Positions 18,159 to 26,388 of a DNA stretch of 64,000 bases are shown in pieces. A program made the translations under genes and the position numbers. The number at the start of each line of letters is the position of its first letter. The stretch's first letter is position 1. The stretch spans positions 1 to 64,000 of the forward strand of contig PHDB01000022.1 in the NCBI GenBank assembly GCA_002842495.1, in the 5' to 3' direction. Source of the stretch: Bacteroidetes bacterium HGW-Bacteroidetes-6 (GTDB lineage: Bacteria; Bacteroidota; Bacteroidia; Bacteroidales; DTU049). Under the pieces are notes generated by a model. That model was not told the origin of the DNA and made no database searches. It saw nothing but the letters and a program-made list of their open reading frames with translations.

Positions 18159-18911
18159 TTGAAAAATTATTTTGAAAAACAATTCGAGTTAAGATATTTC
18201 GAAATGAATAAATTCGGAGAAGCTTCACCTACAACTCTATTAACCTTACTTGAAGAAACAGCCGCCGACCATTGCTATTCGATAAATCATAGTTTGTATG
18301 ACCTCGAAAAGCAAAATATTGGATGGGTATTGCTTTCTGGAATTATGACAATGGATAGAAATCCCAATTATAAAGAAAAAATAACCATCCGAACATGGCT
18401 ATCAAGTTATTCTACAATTAAAGGATTTAGGGAAAATATAATTTATGGCGAAGATGGTGATATCATTGGCAAAGCAAAAGGTCAATGGCTTTTCTACGAT
18501 ATTTCGAGAAGAAGACCTGTTCGCATTTTCGATTCAATCAGAGAACAATGGTCGTTCTGCACCGAAGAATGCATAAATTACGACATCACCCAAAAGATAA
18601 CTCCAATCCAATCGTCTGAACATGCTAAAGAATTTAAAATCAATCGATTCGACATCGACACCAATCAGCATGTCAACAATATTCGATATTTACAGTGGTT
18701 AATTGAGTCAATTCCCGAAGAAATAATTGACAATTACTATTTGTATTCTATCGATGGGCGATTTATTGCCGAAGCTCAATACGGAGACTCCATTGTTTCT
18801 TTAATAGAAAAGGATTGGAACGATTATTCATTTGTTCATACCATTAGGACTCTGAATGAGAACAAAGTTTGTGCAACGGCAAATACAATTTGGAAGAAAA
18901 GGATACAATAG
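18159..18911 (+). CDS. Acyl-ACP thioesterase
   Basis: A 250-residue double hot-dog thioesterase of the FatA/FatB type, which releases fatty acids from acyl carrier protein in the cytoplasm. The second hot-dog domain shows INRFDIDTNQHVNNIRYLQW, with the family motif DxNxHxNNxxYxxW. The start is a TTG: the residues it adds, FEKQFELRYFEMN, belong to the conserved first strand of the family, so the internal ATG at codon 16 would cut the fold. It is followed 9 bp later by the DUF3795 gene. Confidence 0.88.
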   Translation: MKNYFEKQFELRYFEMNKFGEASPTTLLTLLEETAADHCYSINHSLYDLEKQNIGWVLLSGIMTMDRNPNYKEKITIRTWLSSYSTIKGFRENIIYGEDGDIIGKAKGQWLFYDISRRRPVRIFDSIREQWSFCTEECINYDITQKITPIQSSEHAKEFKINRFDIDTNQHVNNIRYLQWLIESIPEEIIDNYYLYSIDGRFIAEAQYGDSIVSLIEKDWNDYSFVHTIRTLNENKVCATANTIWKKRIQ

Positions 18912-18920
18912 AACAAACGC

Positions 18921-19481
18921 ATGGAAGGCGGATTAAAAAAATACAACACCATTGGTTGCTGTGGAATCGACTGCGGTTTATGTCCCCGATTTTACACCAA
19001 AGGCGATTCGGTTTGCCCGGGCTGCGGCGGACCGGATTTCAAAGCGAAACATCCATCGTGTGGATTTGTTACATGCTGTGTAATCAAAAAAGGACTGGAA
19101 ACCTGCGCCGATTGCTGCGAATATCCCTGCCCGCGATTTGATGCGGAAAAGAAGGGGCTTGACTCTTTTGTGACGCACAGAAAGGTATTTCCTAACCTCG
19201 AGGCGATCCGCACAAACGGCATGGATGCTTTTTTAGATCAACAAAAAACACGAATCGGAATATTAGTCGATTTTATTGACCACTGCGACGAGGGTCGATC
19301 AAAAAGTTTTTTTTGCATAAGCTGCGCGCTGTTGCCCGTTGACGTATTGCTGGAATGCCAACGTTTCATGGTTTCACTGAATGATCTGTCGGATCGGAAA
19401 GAAAAAAGCAGGCAACTCCGGAATCAAATAGAATCCGCAGCACAGAATATGAATATCAGCTTAAAACTTAACAAAAAATGA
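18921..19481 (+). CDS. DUF3795 cysteine-rich protein
   Basis: A 186-residue cytoplasmic protein with a cysteine-rich N-terminal half: CCGIDCGLCPRFYTKG, then CPGCGGPDF, CGFVTCCVIK and CADCCEYPCPRF. About 16 cysteines fall within the first 75 residues, in paired patterns typical of DUF3795 and suggestive of zinc or iron-sulfur binding. The C-terminal half is helical, with a further SFFCISCALLP pair. Function unknown. It overlaps the rsgA start by four bases (ATGA at 19478-19481), so the two are translationally coupled. Confidence 0.85.
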   Translation: MEGGLKKYNTIGCCGIDCGLCPRFYTKGDSVCPGCGGPDFKAKHPSCGFVTCCVIKKGLETCADCCEYPCPRFDAEKKGLDSFVTHRKVFPNLEAIRTNGMDAFLDQQKTRIGILVDFIDHCDEGRSKSFFCISCALLPVDVLLECQRFMVSLNDLSDRKEKSRQLRNQIESAAQNMNISLKLNKK

Positions 19482-20545
19482 AAGCGGAAGACCTTGGATA
19501 CAATGACAAACTCGAAAGATCGAGAATCGAGAACAACCTGCAGGATTTTGAGATTGGCAGGGTGGTGGCGGAACACAAGGAACGCTACATTGTGCGGACC
19601 GAAAAAGGAGAGCTGGATGCGGAGATAACGGGTAACCTGCGCTTTTCGGCTGCCGGTCGCGAAGATTTTCCTGCTGTCGGCGACTGGGTTGCACTGGTGG
19701 CACACGAAGCAGATTTTGCATTGATCCACAAGATATTTCCACGGCTCTCCGTCATTAAACGGCAGGCCGTTGCTCAGGCGGGCGAAATACAGATCATAGC
19801 AGCCAATATCGATTATGCTTTTCTTGTTCAGGCTGTCGACAGGGATTTCAACATCAACCGGCTCGAACGCTATCTGACCATCTGTCATGCATCGAAGGTC
19901 AGCCCGGTGATCGTGCTTACCAAAACCGACCTGATTGATGAACAGCAACTTGCTGAAATACAGGAAAACATACAGAGCCGGATTGAGAATATGCCGGTCG
20001 TAGCTGTCAGCAATGAGACACAGGACGGCTACGAAGAGCTCCGGAAAATCATTGAAAAAGGAAAGACCTATTGCATGCTGGGTTCGTCGGGTGTCGGGAA
20101 ATCGAGCCTGTCGAACAATCTCTGCGGGCGTAATATTATGAAAACTGATGCTATCAGCCGGAGCACCAACAAAGGACGACACGTCACCAGCCACCGGGAG
20201 CTTATCGTTCTTGAAAACGGTGGCATCCTGATCGATAATCCGGGCATGAGGGAAGTCGGCATTACCAACACCGATGGCGGATTAGAAACCACATTCGATA
20301 GAATTATAACTCTTTCAGCAGAATGCCGATACAAAGACTGTACTCATACCCGCGAAGCCGGATGTGCGGTTACCGAAGCCGTAAACAGCGGAGAGATTAA
20401 CCGGAGATCGTACGAGAATTACCTGAAAATGGTAAAAGAGGAAGAACATTTCGAATCTTCTGCTGCCGAAAGACGCAAAAAAGATAAGGATTTCGGGAAA
20501 ATGCTAAAAAACTACAAAAAGGACATGAACAAAAAAAGGTACTGA
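19478..20545 (+). CDS. rsgA: Ribosome small subunit-dependent GTPase A
   Basis: A 355-residue circularly permuted GTPase that acts in late maturation of the 30S subunit. Domains in order: an OB-fold (about 25-90), the GTPase domain with G4 LTKTD first, then G1 GSSGVGKSS, the G2 region TNKGRHVT and G3 DNPGM, and a zinc-binding C-terminal domain with C(x4)C-H-(x5)C in CRYKDCTHTREAGC. The basic tail KNYKKDMNKKRY is typical. Coupling to a DUF3795 gene is unusual for a housekeeping rsgA. Only a genome-wide look could tell whether this is the sole copy. Confidence 0.93.
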   Translation: MKAEDLGYNDKLERSRIENNLQDFEIGRVVAEHKERYIVRTEKGELDAEITGNLRFSAAGREDFPAVGDWVALVAHEADFALIHKIFPRLSVIKRQAVAQAGEIQIIAANIDYAFLVQAVDRDFNINRLERYLTICHASKVSPVIVLTKTDLIDEQQLAEIQENIQSRIENMPVVAVSNETQDGYEELRKIIEKGKTYCMLGSSGVGKSSLSNNLCGRNIMKTDAISRSTNKGRHVTSHRELIVLENGGILIDNPGMREVGITNTDGGLETTFDRIITLSAECRYKDCTHTREAGCAVTEAVNSGEINRRSYENYLKMVKEEEHFESSAAERRKKDKDFGKMLKNYKKDMNKKRY

Positions 20546-20607
20546 CCGCAGCAATCACAATAAAACTCCGTTCATTTCACATTACATTTTCAATAAGCCC
20601 TGCTAAG

Positions 20608-21096
20608 ATGAAACAGAAAATCACCATAAAACTCAACCTCACCGATACCGAAAAACAGAGACTCAGAGCCAGCAAGGTAAGCATATCCGGCATTCTGAAT
20701 TTTGCCGTTGACGAACTTGAAGTGATGCTCGGCGTTTCCCCGGAACGGGCACGGGAAATCCATGCGCTGGCGGAATTTCAAACCATTCCGTCGGTCGGGA
20801 TCCGCTTTGCGGAAGATCTCATTTTTATGGGATTTTATACCATCGAAGACCTGAAGGGTAAAGACGGCGCAAAACTGACCGACGAATACGAGCGAAAGAA
20901 AGGCTATTGGATCGATCCGTGTGTGGAAGACCAATTCCGGCTGGCTGTTTATTCTGCCCGCACGTCGGACCGGACCAAAAAATGGTGGGATTTCACGGAG
21001 GAGCGAAAAAAATACCGCTCGGAGAAAGGCTACCCGGCCTCACGCCCCCGGAAAGCGTGGCATGAAACATTAAAACAGGCGCACGAAGGGAAATAA
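20608..21096 (+). CDS. Helix-hairpin-helix protein, Cdd1 (pathogenicity locus) family
   Basis: A 162-residue cytoplasmic protein. The centre, with QTIPSVGIRFAEDLIFMGF and SIEDLK-like TIEDLKGKDGAKL, is a helix-hairpin-helix fold, and the following WIDPCVEDQFRLAVYSAR matches the Cdd1/pathogenicity-locus family. Proteins of this kind are thought to bind nucleic acids, but no biochemical role is established to my knowledge. The extra N-terminal segment with ITIKLNLTDTEKQRL resembles a ribbon-helix-helix or related helper domain. It lies 63 bp after rsgA. Confidence 0.8.
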   Translation: MKQKITIKLNLTDTEKQRLRASKVSISGILNFAVDELEVMLGVSPERAREIHALAEFQTIPSVGIRFAEDLIFMGFYTIEDLKGKDGAKLTDEYERKKGYWIDPCVEDQFRLAVYSARTSDRTKKWWDFTEERKKYRSEKGYPASRPRKAWHETLKQAHEGK

Positions 21097-21145
21097 ACGC
21101 CCTAACTAACATATCCTGCATGGTTTATTTCTGCAACAACGACAT

Positions 21146-22219
21146 CTATCGGATCCCGAACCACTTTTTTCTGTACCAAAACGCCAGATTCACGAGTGCA
21201 ATCATTACAGGAACTTCAACCAGTGGTCCAATAACGGCTGCAAAGGCTTCGCCTGAATTCATTCCGAATATGGCTATGGCAACTGCAATAGCCAGTTCGA
21301 AATTGTTGCTGGCCGCCGTAAACGAAAGCGTAACCGATTGTTGGTATGTTGCACCAATGCGTTTGCTTATCCAAAACGACCCAACAAACATGATAACAAA
21401 ATAAATAAGCAGCGGAATGGCAATCAAAACCACATCCATCGGGATTTTGACAATGTATTCTCCTTTTAATGAGAACATTACAATAATAGTGAAAAGCAGT
21501 GCAATTAGTGTGAGAGGACTGATTTTAGGAATAAATTTCGTGTGATACCATTCTTTACTTTTCACACGAATCAAAACAAAACGCGTCAGAAAACCCGCTA
21601 AGAACGGAATTCCTAAATAAATAAACACGCTTTTGGCAATTTGCGCCATGGTTATATTTTCCACGATACTGTTGGTCGGAACACCAAACCAGCCGGGCAT
21701 GACAGCGATAAAGAAATAAGCATACGCCGAGAAAAACAACACCTGAAGAATGCTGTTGAATGCAACGAGTCCCGCAGCATATTGTGTATCGCCCTTCGCA
21801 AGCTCATTCCAGACAATGACCATTGCTATGCAACGGGCAAGTCCGATCATAATGATACCATACATGTATGGCAGATTCGCGTAGTTTTCGCCGGGAAATA
21901 TTTTAATAAATGCAATCGCCAGCGCAAACATGAGCAGCGGTCCGATGACCCAGTTCTGAATGAGCGAAAGCGACAGCACTTTTACATTGCGAAATACATC
22001 GCCGAGTTCTTCGTACTTCACTTTTGCCAGTGGCGGATACATCATGAGAATAAGTCCTATCGCCAGTGGAATGTTTGTCGTGCTGTCAGGTGAGGATTTA
22101 AGGGAATCCCAGAAATCTGCAACTCCGGGAAAGAAATATCCTGATAAAACACCAATGGCCATAGCCAGGAAAATCCACAAGGTGAGAAATCGGTCGAGGA
22201 ATTTTAATCTTGTTTTCAT
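21146..22219 (-). CDS. acr3: Arsenite efflux permease Acr3
   Basis: A 357-residue inner-membrane carrier with ten predicted helices, belonging to the Acr3 (BART) family that extrudes arsenite. The essential cysteine is present as Cys130 in [15 protein letters not shown], and the second conserved half-motif [16 protein letters not shown] is intact. The length is normal for the family. It is the last gene of the minus-strand arsenic island, separated from the four-helix-bundle gene by an 87-bp block of direct repeats. I see no terminator in the 49 bp to the convergent helix-hairpin-helix gene. Confidence 0.95.
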   Translation of the reverse strand: MKTRLKFLDRFLTLWIFLAMAIGVLSGYFFPGVADFWDSLKSSPDSTTNIPLAIGLILMMYPPLAKVKYEELGDVFRNVKVLSLSLIQNWVIGPLLMFALAIAFIKIFPGENYANLPYMYGIIMIGLARCIAMVIVWNELAKGDTQYAAGLVAFNSILQVLFFSAYAYFFIAVMPGWFGVPTNSIVENITMAQIAKSVFIYLGIPFLAGFLTRFVLIRVKSKEWYHTKFIPKISPLTLIALLFTIIVMFSLKGEYIVKIPMDVVLIAIPLLIYFVIMFVGSFWISKRIGATYQQSVTLSFTAASNNFELAIAVAIAIFGMNSGEAFAAVIGPLVEVPVMIALVNLAFWYRKKWFGIR

Positions 22220-22229
22220 AAACTCAATA

Positions 22230-22305
22230 ATTTGAAAATTTGAAAGTGTGCTAATTTGAGAGTGAATACTTCTATTTGAAAATTTGAAAGTGTGCTGATT
22301 TGAGA
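22230..22305. repeat. Direct repeat flanking the four-helix-bundle gene
   Basis: Two 32-bp units at 22230-22261 and 22274-22305, differing at one position, both begin ATTTGAAAATTTGAAAGTGT. They lie with a 44-bp period between acr3 and the four-helix-bundle gene. A related sequence in inverted orientation lies on the other side of that gene at 22691-22727. Confidence 0.8.
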
Positions 22306-22306
22306 A

Positions 22307-22669
22307 TTATTTGCCTTGTAATTTTCTTTTTGAGGAAACAATAATTTTTGAAAGCAGTTTACTGATTTCAAGCAATTCATTGTCCAATTCTTCACTATAT
22401 TCATACTTTTCGTTTTTCTTGCATATTGCAAACCAGAAAGCAGTTTCGTCAGCTTCTTTTGCAGCAATTTTCAATTTATGAATAAAGTCCGCGATGCTCT
22501 CAGCATTCTGAGCTTCCCATACATTTGCGCCAATGGAAGTGCCGGACTTGCAAATCTGACGCGCAATTACATATTGATGTTTATCTTCCATCCTTTGTGA
22601 CAAATCCAGAACCTGCGATCCAAAATCAACAACTTTTTTGACGATCAAATTGTCTTTATCATTTCTCAT
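22307..22669 (-). CDS. Four-helix-bundle protein (S23/IVS-like family)
   Basis: A 120-residue all-helical protein. The family signature is clear: the first helix with FGSQVLDL, then ARQICKSGTSIGANVWEAQ and FIHKLKIAAKEADETAFW. These proteins were first noted in intervening sequences of 23S rRNA genes and are related in fold to the Avd accessory protein of diversity-generating retroelements; their role is unknown. Here the gene sits inside an arsenic operon, with AT-rich repeats on both sides, which suggests that it arrived as a small mobile unit. It is in the same direction as the operon. Confidence 0.88.
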   Translation of the reverse strand: MRNDKDNLIVKKVVDFGSQVLDLSQRMEDKHQYVIARQICKSGTSIGANVWEAQNAESIADFIHKLKIAAKEADETAFWFAICKKNEKYEYSEELDNELLEISKLLSKIIVSSKRKLQGK

Positions 22670-22690
22670 ATATAGATGTTTGGGGGGATT

Positions 22691-22727
22691 ACATTTTCAA
22701 ATTCTCAAATTACTAAATTTTCAAATT
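22691..22727. repeat. Inverted copy of the four-helix-bundle flanking repeat
   Basis: The reverse complement contains AATTTGAAAATTTAGTAATT and continues GAGAATTTGAAAATGT, closely similar to the units at 22230-22305. The gene is thus bracketed by imperfect inverted repeats. The stop codon of arsM (22726-22728) lies at the edge of this copy. Confidence 0.65.
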
Positions 22728-23550
22728 AACCTCCGCAGCAGCAACACAAACTTTTACGCTTTTCGCCATAAACATTTACACTAAGGACTTTTGATCCTGT
22801 GGCTCTGAACTCCGCAATCTCAGCCTCATTCATATAGTTTTTCAGAAGCTCGTCGCTGAGTTCAATAACTTTTTCCTTGTCGATTCTGATATTAATAAAA
22901 TCAGCATCTTCGAGCATTTTCAGATAATCTGTTTTCAAACTGGCGCCGGCAACACAGCCTGCATATAATTCAGCAGCTTTCAGAATCGACTCCGGCAGCG
23001 GACCTGACAGAACAATATCAGACACGCTGAAATGTCCACCGGGTTTCAATACGCGGCTCATTTCGCGGAAAGCCGCCATTTTATCAGGTACAAGATTTAA
23101 AACACAATTACTGATAATCACATCGGCTTTGTTTGACGTCACCGGCATTTTTTCAATTTGTCCAAGTCTGAACTGAACATTTCTGAAACCGAGTTTTTTA
23201 ATATTCTCATTGGCTTTGCCGACCATTGCCGGAGTCATGTCAATGCCAATGACCATACCCGTTTCGCCCACCAGCGAGCGCGCGACAAAACAATCATTGC
23301 CAGCGCCCGAACCAAGGTCAATAACGGTATCTCCTGCTTTGATGTGTGCAAATTCCGTCGGAATACCGCATCCCAGATTAAGATCTGCATCCGGATTATA
23401 GCCTTCCAGTTTTGTATAGTCGTCGCTGAAAATACTATACGTTGTAGCATCACCGCAATTGCAGCCACATCCGGATGATTCATTTACTATCGCGCTGTAT
23501 TTCTCGCGAACCAGCTCCGATAATTCTTCGTTTTTTTTATTGTTTTCCAT
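22726..23550 (-). CDS. arsM: Arsenite S-adenosylmethionine methyltransferase
   Basis: A 274-residue cytoplasmic enzyme that methylates arsenite. The SAM-binding motif is IDLGSGAGNDCF (about 77-88). The cysteines conserved in ArsM proteins are at 61 (NLGCGIP), 149 (SNCVLNL) and 199 (YAGCVAG), and an N-terminal cluster CGCNCG lies at 28-33. The C-terminus ends in CCCCGG (Cys269-272), a candidate arsenic-binding tail. It follows arsC in the operon with a 34-bp gap and precedes the four-helix-bundle gene. Family assignment is secure. Confidence 0.95.
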   Translation of the reverse strand: MENNKKNEELSELVREKYSAIVNESSGCGCNCGDATTYSIFSDDYTKLEGYNPDADLNLGCGIPTEFAHIKAGDTVIDLGSGAGNDCFVARSLVGETGMVIGIDMTPAMVGKANENIKKLGFRNVQFRLGQIEKMPVTSNKADVIISNCVLNLVPDKMAAFREMSRVLKPGGHFSVSDIVLSGPLPESILKAAELYAGCVAGASLKTDYLKMLEDADFINIRIDKEKVIELSDELLKNYMNEAEIAEFRATGSKVLSVNVYGEKRKSLCCCCGG

Positions 23551-23584
23551 GTTTTTTTCGTTACAAGCGTTACAGTGAACATTT

Positions 23585-23989
23585 TCAAATCATCAGATTT
23601 TCAAATTCGTACAAAATTTCATCACGAACTTTTCTATAGACAATCATCTTTTCTTCATCGGTTCCGATGGCATCTGCAGGATCTTCGAAACCAATATGTA
23701 AACGATTTTTTACATCGCCGGTAAACACAGGGCAAATTTCGCGGGCATTGTCGCAAACAGTAATCACATAATCGAATGATTGATTAACAAACACATTCAC
23801 GTCTTTCGGGAATTGGCTGCTGATATCTATGCCGATTTCAGACATTGCTTTTACAGCAAATGGATTCACCTGCTTTTCGGGTCGTGTGCCTGCCGAGAAT
23901 ATTTCAGTTTCGGGGTGCATTTTCCGCATAATTCCTTCGGCCATTTGGCTGCGACATGTATTTCCTGTGCAAAGTATTAAGATTTTCAT
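23585..23989 (-). CDS. arsC: Arsenate reductase, thioredoxin-coupled type
   Basis: A 134-residue enzyme of the low-molecular-weight phosphatase fold that reduces arsenate to arsenite. The P-loop C7-TGNTC-R13 is intact, and Cys79 and Cys86 in VCDNAREICPVF provide the disulfide cascade; this corresponds to Cys10/Cys82/Cys89 of the Staphylococcus aureus enzyme. Turnover needs thioredoxin, and several thioredoxin-fold genes lie in the same operon. The last residues EFENLMI are encoded by an ATTTGAAAATC-type sequence like the repeats near the four-helix-bundle gene. Confidence 0.95.
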   Translation of the reverse strand: MKILILCTGNTCRSQMAEGIMRKMHPETEIFSAGTRPEKQVNPFAVKAMSEIGIDISSQFPKDVNVFVNQSFDYVITVCDNAREICPVFTGDVKNRLHIGFEDPADAIGTDEEKMIVYRKVRDEILYEFENLMI

Positions 23990-24003
23990 AGCTAATTGTT
24001 TTT

Positions 24004-25080
24004 CTATTTTCTAACCGCCTGCATCACTGCGGCAGTATCTAATTGTTCGAAATTGATGAAGTCACCTAAAAAATTGCCATTATCCATCACCACAATACGC
24101 GGTGGGTAGCTGGCCTTGTCGAGCAATGGAAAGAACTCTTCCGGAGGAATAATCTGATATGGAAAGCGGCCTCCACCAGCTGTAAAAAATCCAGAAACCT
24201 GATCCTCTTCGCCAAATGCCAGAACATAAACACCCGGCAAATCGGGATGACTCTGCTTCAGAAATTGCAATTGTTTAGATGCTGCTTCGCAATGATCGCA
24301 GTCGAGACTAAAAAGACAGACAATCTTTTTCCCGGCATTCAAGTCAACTGTTCCCACATTGAATTTGGTGTACTTGGTGAAAACTGAATTGACTTTCTTT
24401 CGTCCGGGCTTTTCCACGACAGACTTAATGTTTGGTTGCTCATTATCCGTTGTTTCAACTACTGCAACAGAAGTTGAATCGTCAACAACAGCAACTACGG
24501 TATCTGAAGCTGTTGTGGTTGAATCCGTAAAAAACACTTGCTCTTGTGTTTGACTTGAACAGCAACATTTGGGCTGGAAAAACATGAATATTGAGAGATA
24601 AACAGCAACAAAAATGGCGAATGGAAATTCAATCCGGTCTTTTCCCTTCCGTTTTGTTTTCAGGAAAATGAAGACCAGCATTCCCATGGTGATAATATTT
24701 TTGAAAATAGCTTCGAGTGGTTTCATGGGAATAAGTTCGCCGAAGCAACCACAGCTCCCATTATTACCTGTGTTGTAGATAGTGATAGACAAATGAATGC
24801 AGAACGCCAGCAACAAAAAGAAAGTAGCAGGAAGAATGATGTTTTTCAGCAAATGATTTTGAAGAATTGCCAAACCCAAAAAAACTTCGAAAGCCACAAT
24901 AGCTCGTGCAAGTAGCGGAGCAAAACACCAATTGGTAATTCCAAGGTCAACAATTTGTTTTTCAAAAACAAAAAGAGCAGAATTTACTGGGAAAAGCTTG
25001 CTGTAAGCGGAGAGCAGAAACAGTCCGCTAACCAATATTCGCAAAGCCCAAATTGTATTATTTTTCATTTTGTCGCTCAT
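24004..25080 (-). CDS. MauE/DoxX-like membrane protein fused to a thioredoxin domain
   Basis: A 358-residue protein starting at the ATG two bases after the upstream stop; an in-frame start at 25149 would overlap the upstream gene by 68 bp. The first half has four transmembrane helices of the MauE/DoxX type, with the motif GSCGCFGEL (Cys110 and Cys112), then a fifth helix ending in PKCCCSS. A Ser/Thr/Val-rich linker of about 60 residues leads to a thioredoxin-like domain with CDHC (Cys261, Cys264) in LFSLDCDHCEAASKQL. It probably moves electrons between the membrane and a periplasmic thioredoxin. It lies 14 bp upstream of arsC. Confidence 0.85.
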   Translation of the reverse strand: MSDKMKNNTIWALRILVSGLFLLSAYSKLFPVNSALFVFEKQIVDLGITNWCFAPLLARAIVAFEVFLGLAILQNHLLKNIILPATFFLLLAFCIHLSITIYNTGNNGSCGCFGELIPMKPLEAIFKNIITMGMLVFIFLKTKRKGKDRIEFPFAIFVAVYLSIFMFFQPKCCCSSQTQEQVFFTDSTTTASDTVVAVVDDSTSVAVVETTDNEQPNIKSVVEKPGRKKVNSVFTKYTKFNVGTVDLNAGKKIVCLFSLDCDHCEAASKQLQFLKQSHPDLPGVYVLAFGEEDQVSGFFTAGGGRFPYQIIPPEEFFPLLDKASYPPRIVVMDNGNFLGDFINFEQLDTAAVMQAVRK

Positions 25081-25081
25081 A

Positions 25082-26038
25082 CTAAAGATTTGAATCTGAT
25101 TGACACTCTTTTTTACTATACTGAAAACGAAAACCCATCTGGAATGCACATTTATTCCCTATTTGCTCACCCAAAAAATATCGGTATACCGGAAAATCAA
25201 AATTCGCAAAAAGAATCCGGTTGGGTCGAAAAGCATACTGAATCCACGGTTGAATAAACACAGAATAGCTGCCACTGCTTTCTACAACCTCCTCGTACTC
25301 ACGCGTGTCCTTTCCTCTGAAATCGAAAACGCCAAACAATGAAACATTTACTTTAGGGAAAACTTTGCGCATGACTCCGGCATTGATTCTATAAAAAGGG
25401 CCATAGCGATACACAAGATAATTTTTGTTGATTTCGCTGCTCAATTCCACCGATGCCTGCGATGCAAAACCCCATTGCTGATTGGCCGAAAGACGTTGAA
25501 AATATGCTGCCGCTGTCCATCGAAATGCACCGGCTGAAGGCTGCAGCGAAACTGGAATAGTGACTCCGTTGACTGATTGATGAAAAGCTCCTACTGGAAT
25601 TTTTGTTCCAGCAGAAAAAGCAAGTTGAGTGACTGGTTTCATTTTCTTCAAAACCACAAATTTCGCATTAACCAACAAATCGCCAATGCCATTTGCACCA
25701 AGCTTAAATGGAGAATTATTAATCAAAAGCAGCTGGCTTTTGTCATAAAAATATCCTGACTCGGCCGATATTGAAAAGCGATTTGTGAAACTATACGACA
25801 ACCACAGATTCTGATACAGAAAGCTGCTTTTCTGAATATATGGATTATCGACTTTGTTATCGTGTAAATAAAATTGATCGGAAATACTGTATTTGGCCGA
25901 TGTTGAAACCTGTAACAGGCCTTTGCTCAACGACGATTCAAAACCAGTTCCAGCAACAGGATTTCCTGCTGAACAGCATTGTGCCCCCATATTGGTATAT
26001 GCAAAAGCACAAAAAACAAACAGCACAAGCAATTTCAT
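25082..26038 (-). CDS. Outer-membrane beta-barrel protein of the arsenic island
   Basis: A 318-residue protein with a signal peptide (1-19, ending NMGAQ) directly followed by CCSAGNPVAG. The rest has a repeating amphipathic, aromatic strand pattern ending in FQMGFRFQYSK, as in outer-membrane barrels of the transporter/MetA-pathway-of-phenol type. An acidic tail of about nine residues follows the last strand. It overlaps the upstream lipoprotein gene by four bases and lies 1 bp before the MauE-thioredoxin gene. The double cysteine at the mature N-terminus may bind metalloid or take part in thiol exchange. Confidence 0.8.
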   Translation of the reverse strand: MKLLVLFVFCAFAYTNMGAQCCSAGNPVAGTGFESSLSKGLLQVSTSAKYSISDQFYLHDNKVDNPYIQKSSFLYQNLWLSYSFTNRFSISAESGYFYDKSQLLLINNSPFKLGANGIGDLLVNAKFVVLKKMKPVTQLAFSAGTKIPVGAFHQSVNGVTIPVSLQPSAGAFRWTAAAYFQRLSANQQWGFASQASVELSSEINKNYLVYRYGPFYRINAGVMRKVFPKVNVSLFGVFDFRGKDTREYEEVVESSGSYSVFIQPWIQYAFRPNRILFANFDFPVYRYFLGEQIGNKCAFQMGFRFQYSKKECQSDSNL

Positions 26039-26388
26039 CTCACACGAATCATTACAGTATCGGAAACTGTTCCATACTCATTACTCAATTCACATTCAAT
26101 CACATTCAAACCAACACAAGTAGGACAAGCCCAATAGCCAACAGTGTCGGCGCCAGCCCCAACAAGTGTTCCATGATTGGTATTCCAGTTATAATTGAGA
26201 CCTTGTCCTCTCGAATAAACCTTAATACTAATTTGCTCCCAAACAACAATATCTCGGCTTGTAGGAACCAAACTGTCAATTGCAAGATTGTCAGAAGGAT
26301 CTACCACAACAGGTTCATCTTTTTTGCACGAAGCAACAAAAAGCGTCATCCCAAAAAGGAAAGTCAAAAGAAATCGACCTCGAATCAT
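26035..26388 (-). CDS. Small lipoprotein with Ig/PKD-like domain
   Basis: A 117-residue lipoprotein with lipobox VASC. The mature part is a single beta-sandwich of PKD or Ig type (GQGLNYNWNTNHGTLVG, then NVIECELSNEYGTVSDT), with an added CPTC pair in GYWACPTCVGLNV. Start and stop overlap the neighbouring genes by four bases on both sides, so it is tightly coupled to the thioredoxin fusion and the barrel protein. The CPTC pair could be redox-active. No function is known. Confidence 0.8.
   Translation of the reverse strand: MIRGRFLLTFLFGMTLFVASCKKDEPVVVDPSDNLAIDSLVPTSRDIVVWEQISIKVYSRGQGLNYNWNTNHGTLVGAGADTVGYWACPTCVGLNVIECELSNEYGTVSDTVMIRVR

Noticed and set aside
22307..22669. Sign of a 23S rRNA intervening sequence
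   Set aside because: The four-helix-bundle family is known from rRNA genes, but no rRNA sequence lies around this copy.
22230..22727. Possible CRISPR array from repeated AT-rich units
   Set aside because: There are only two direct units and one inverted copy, the spacers are irregular, and no cas gene is present.
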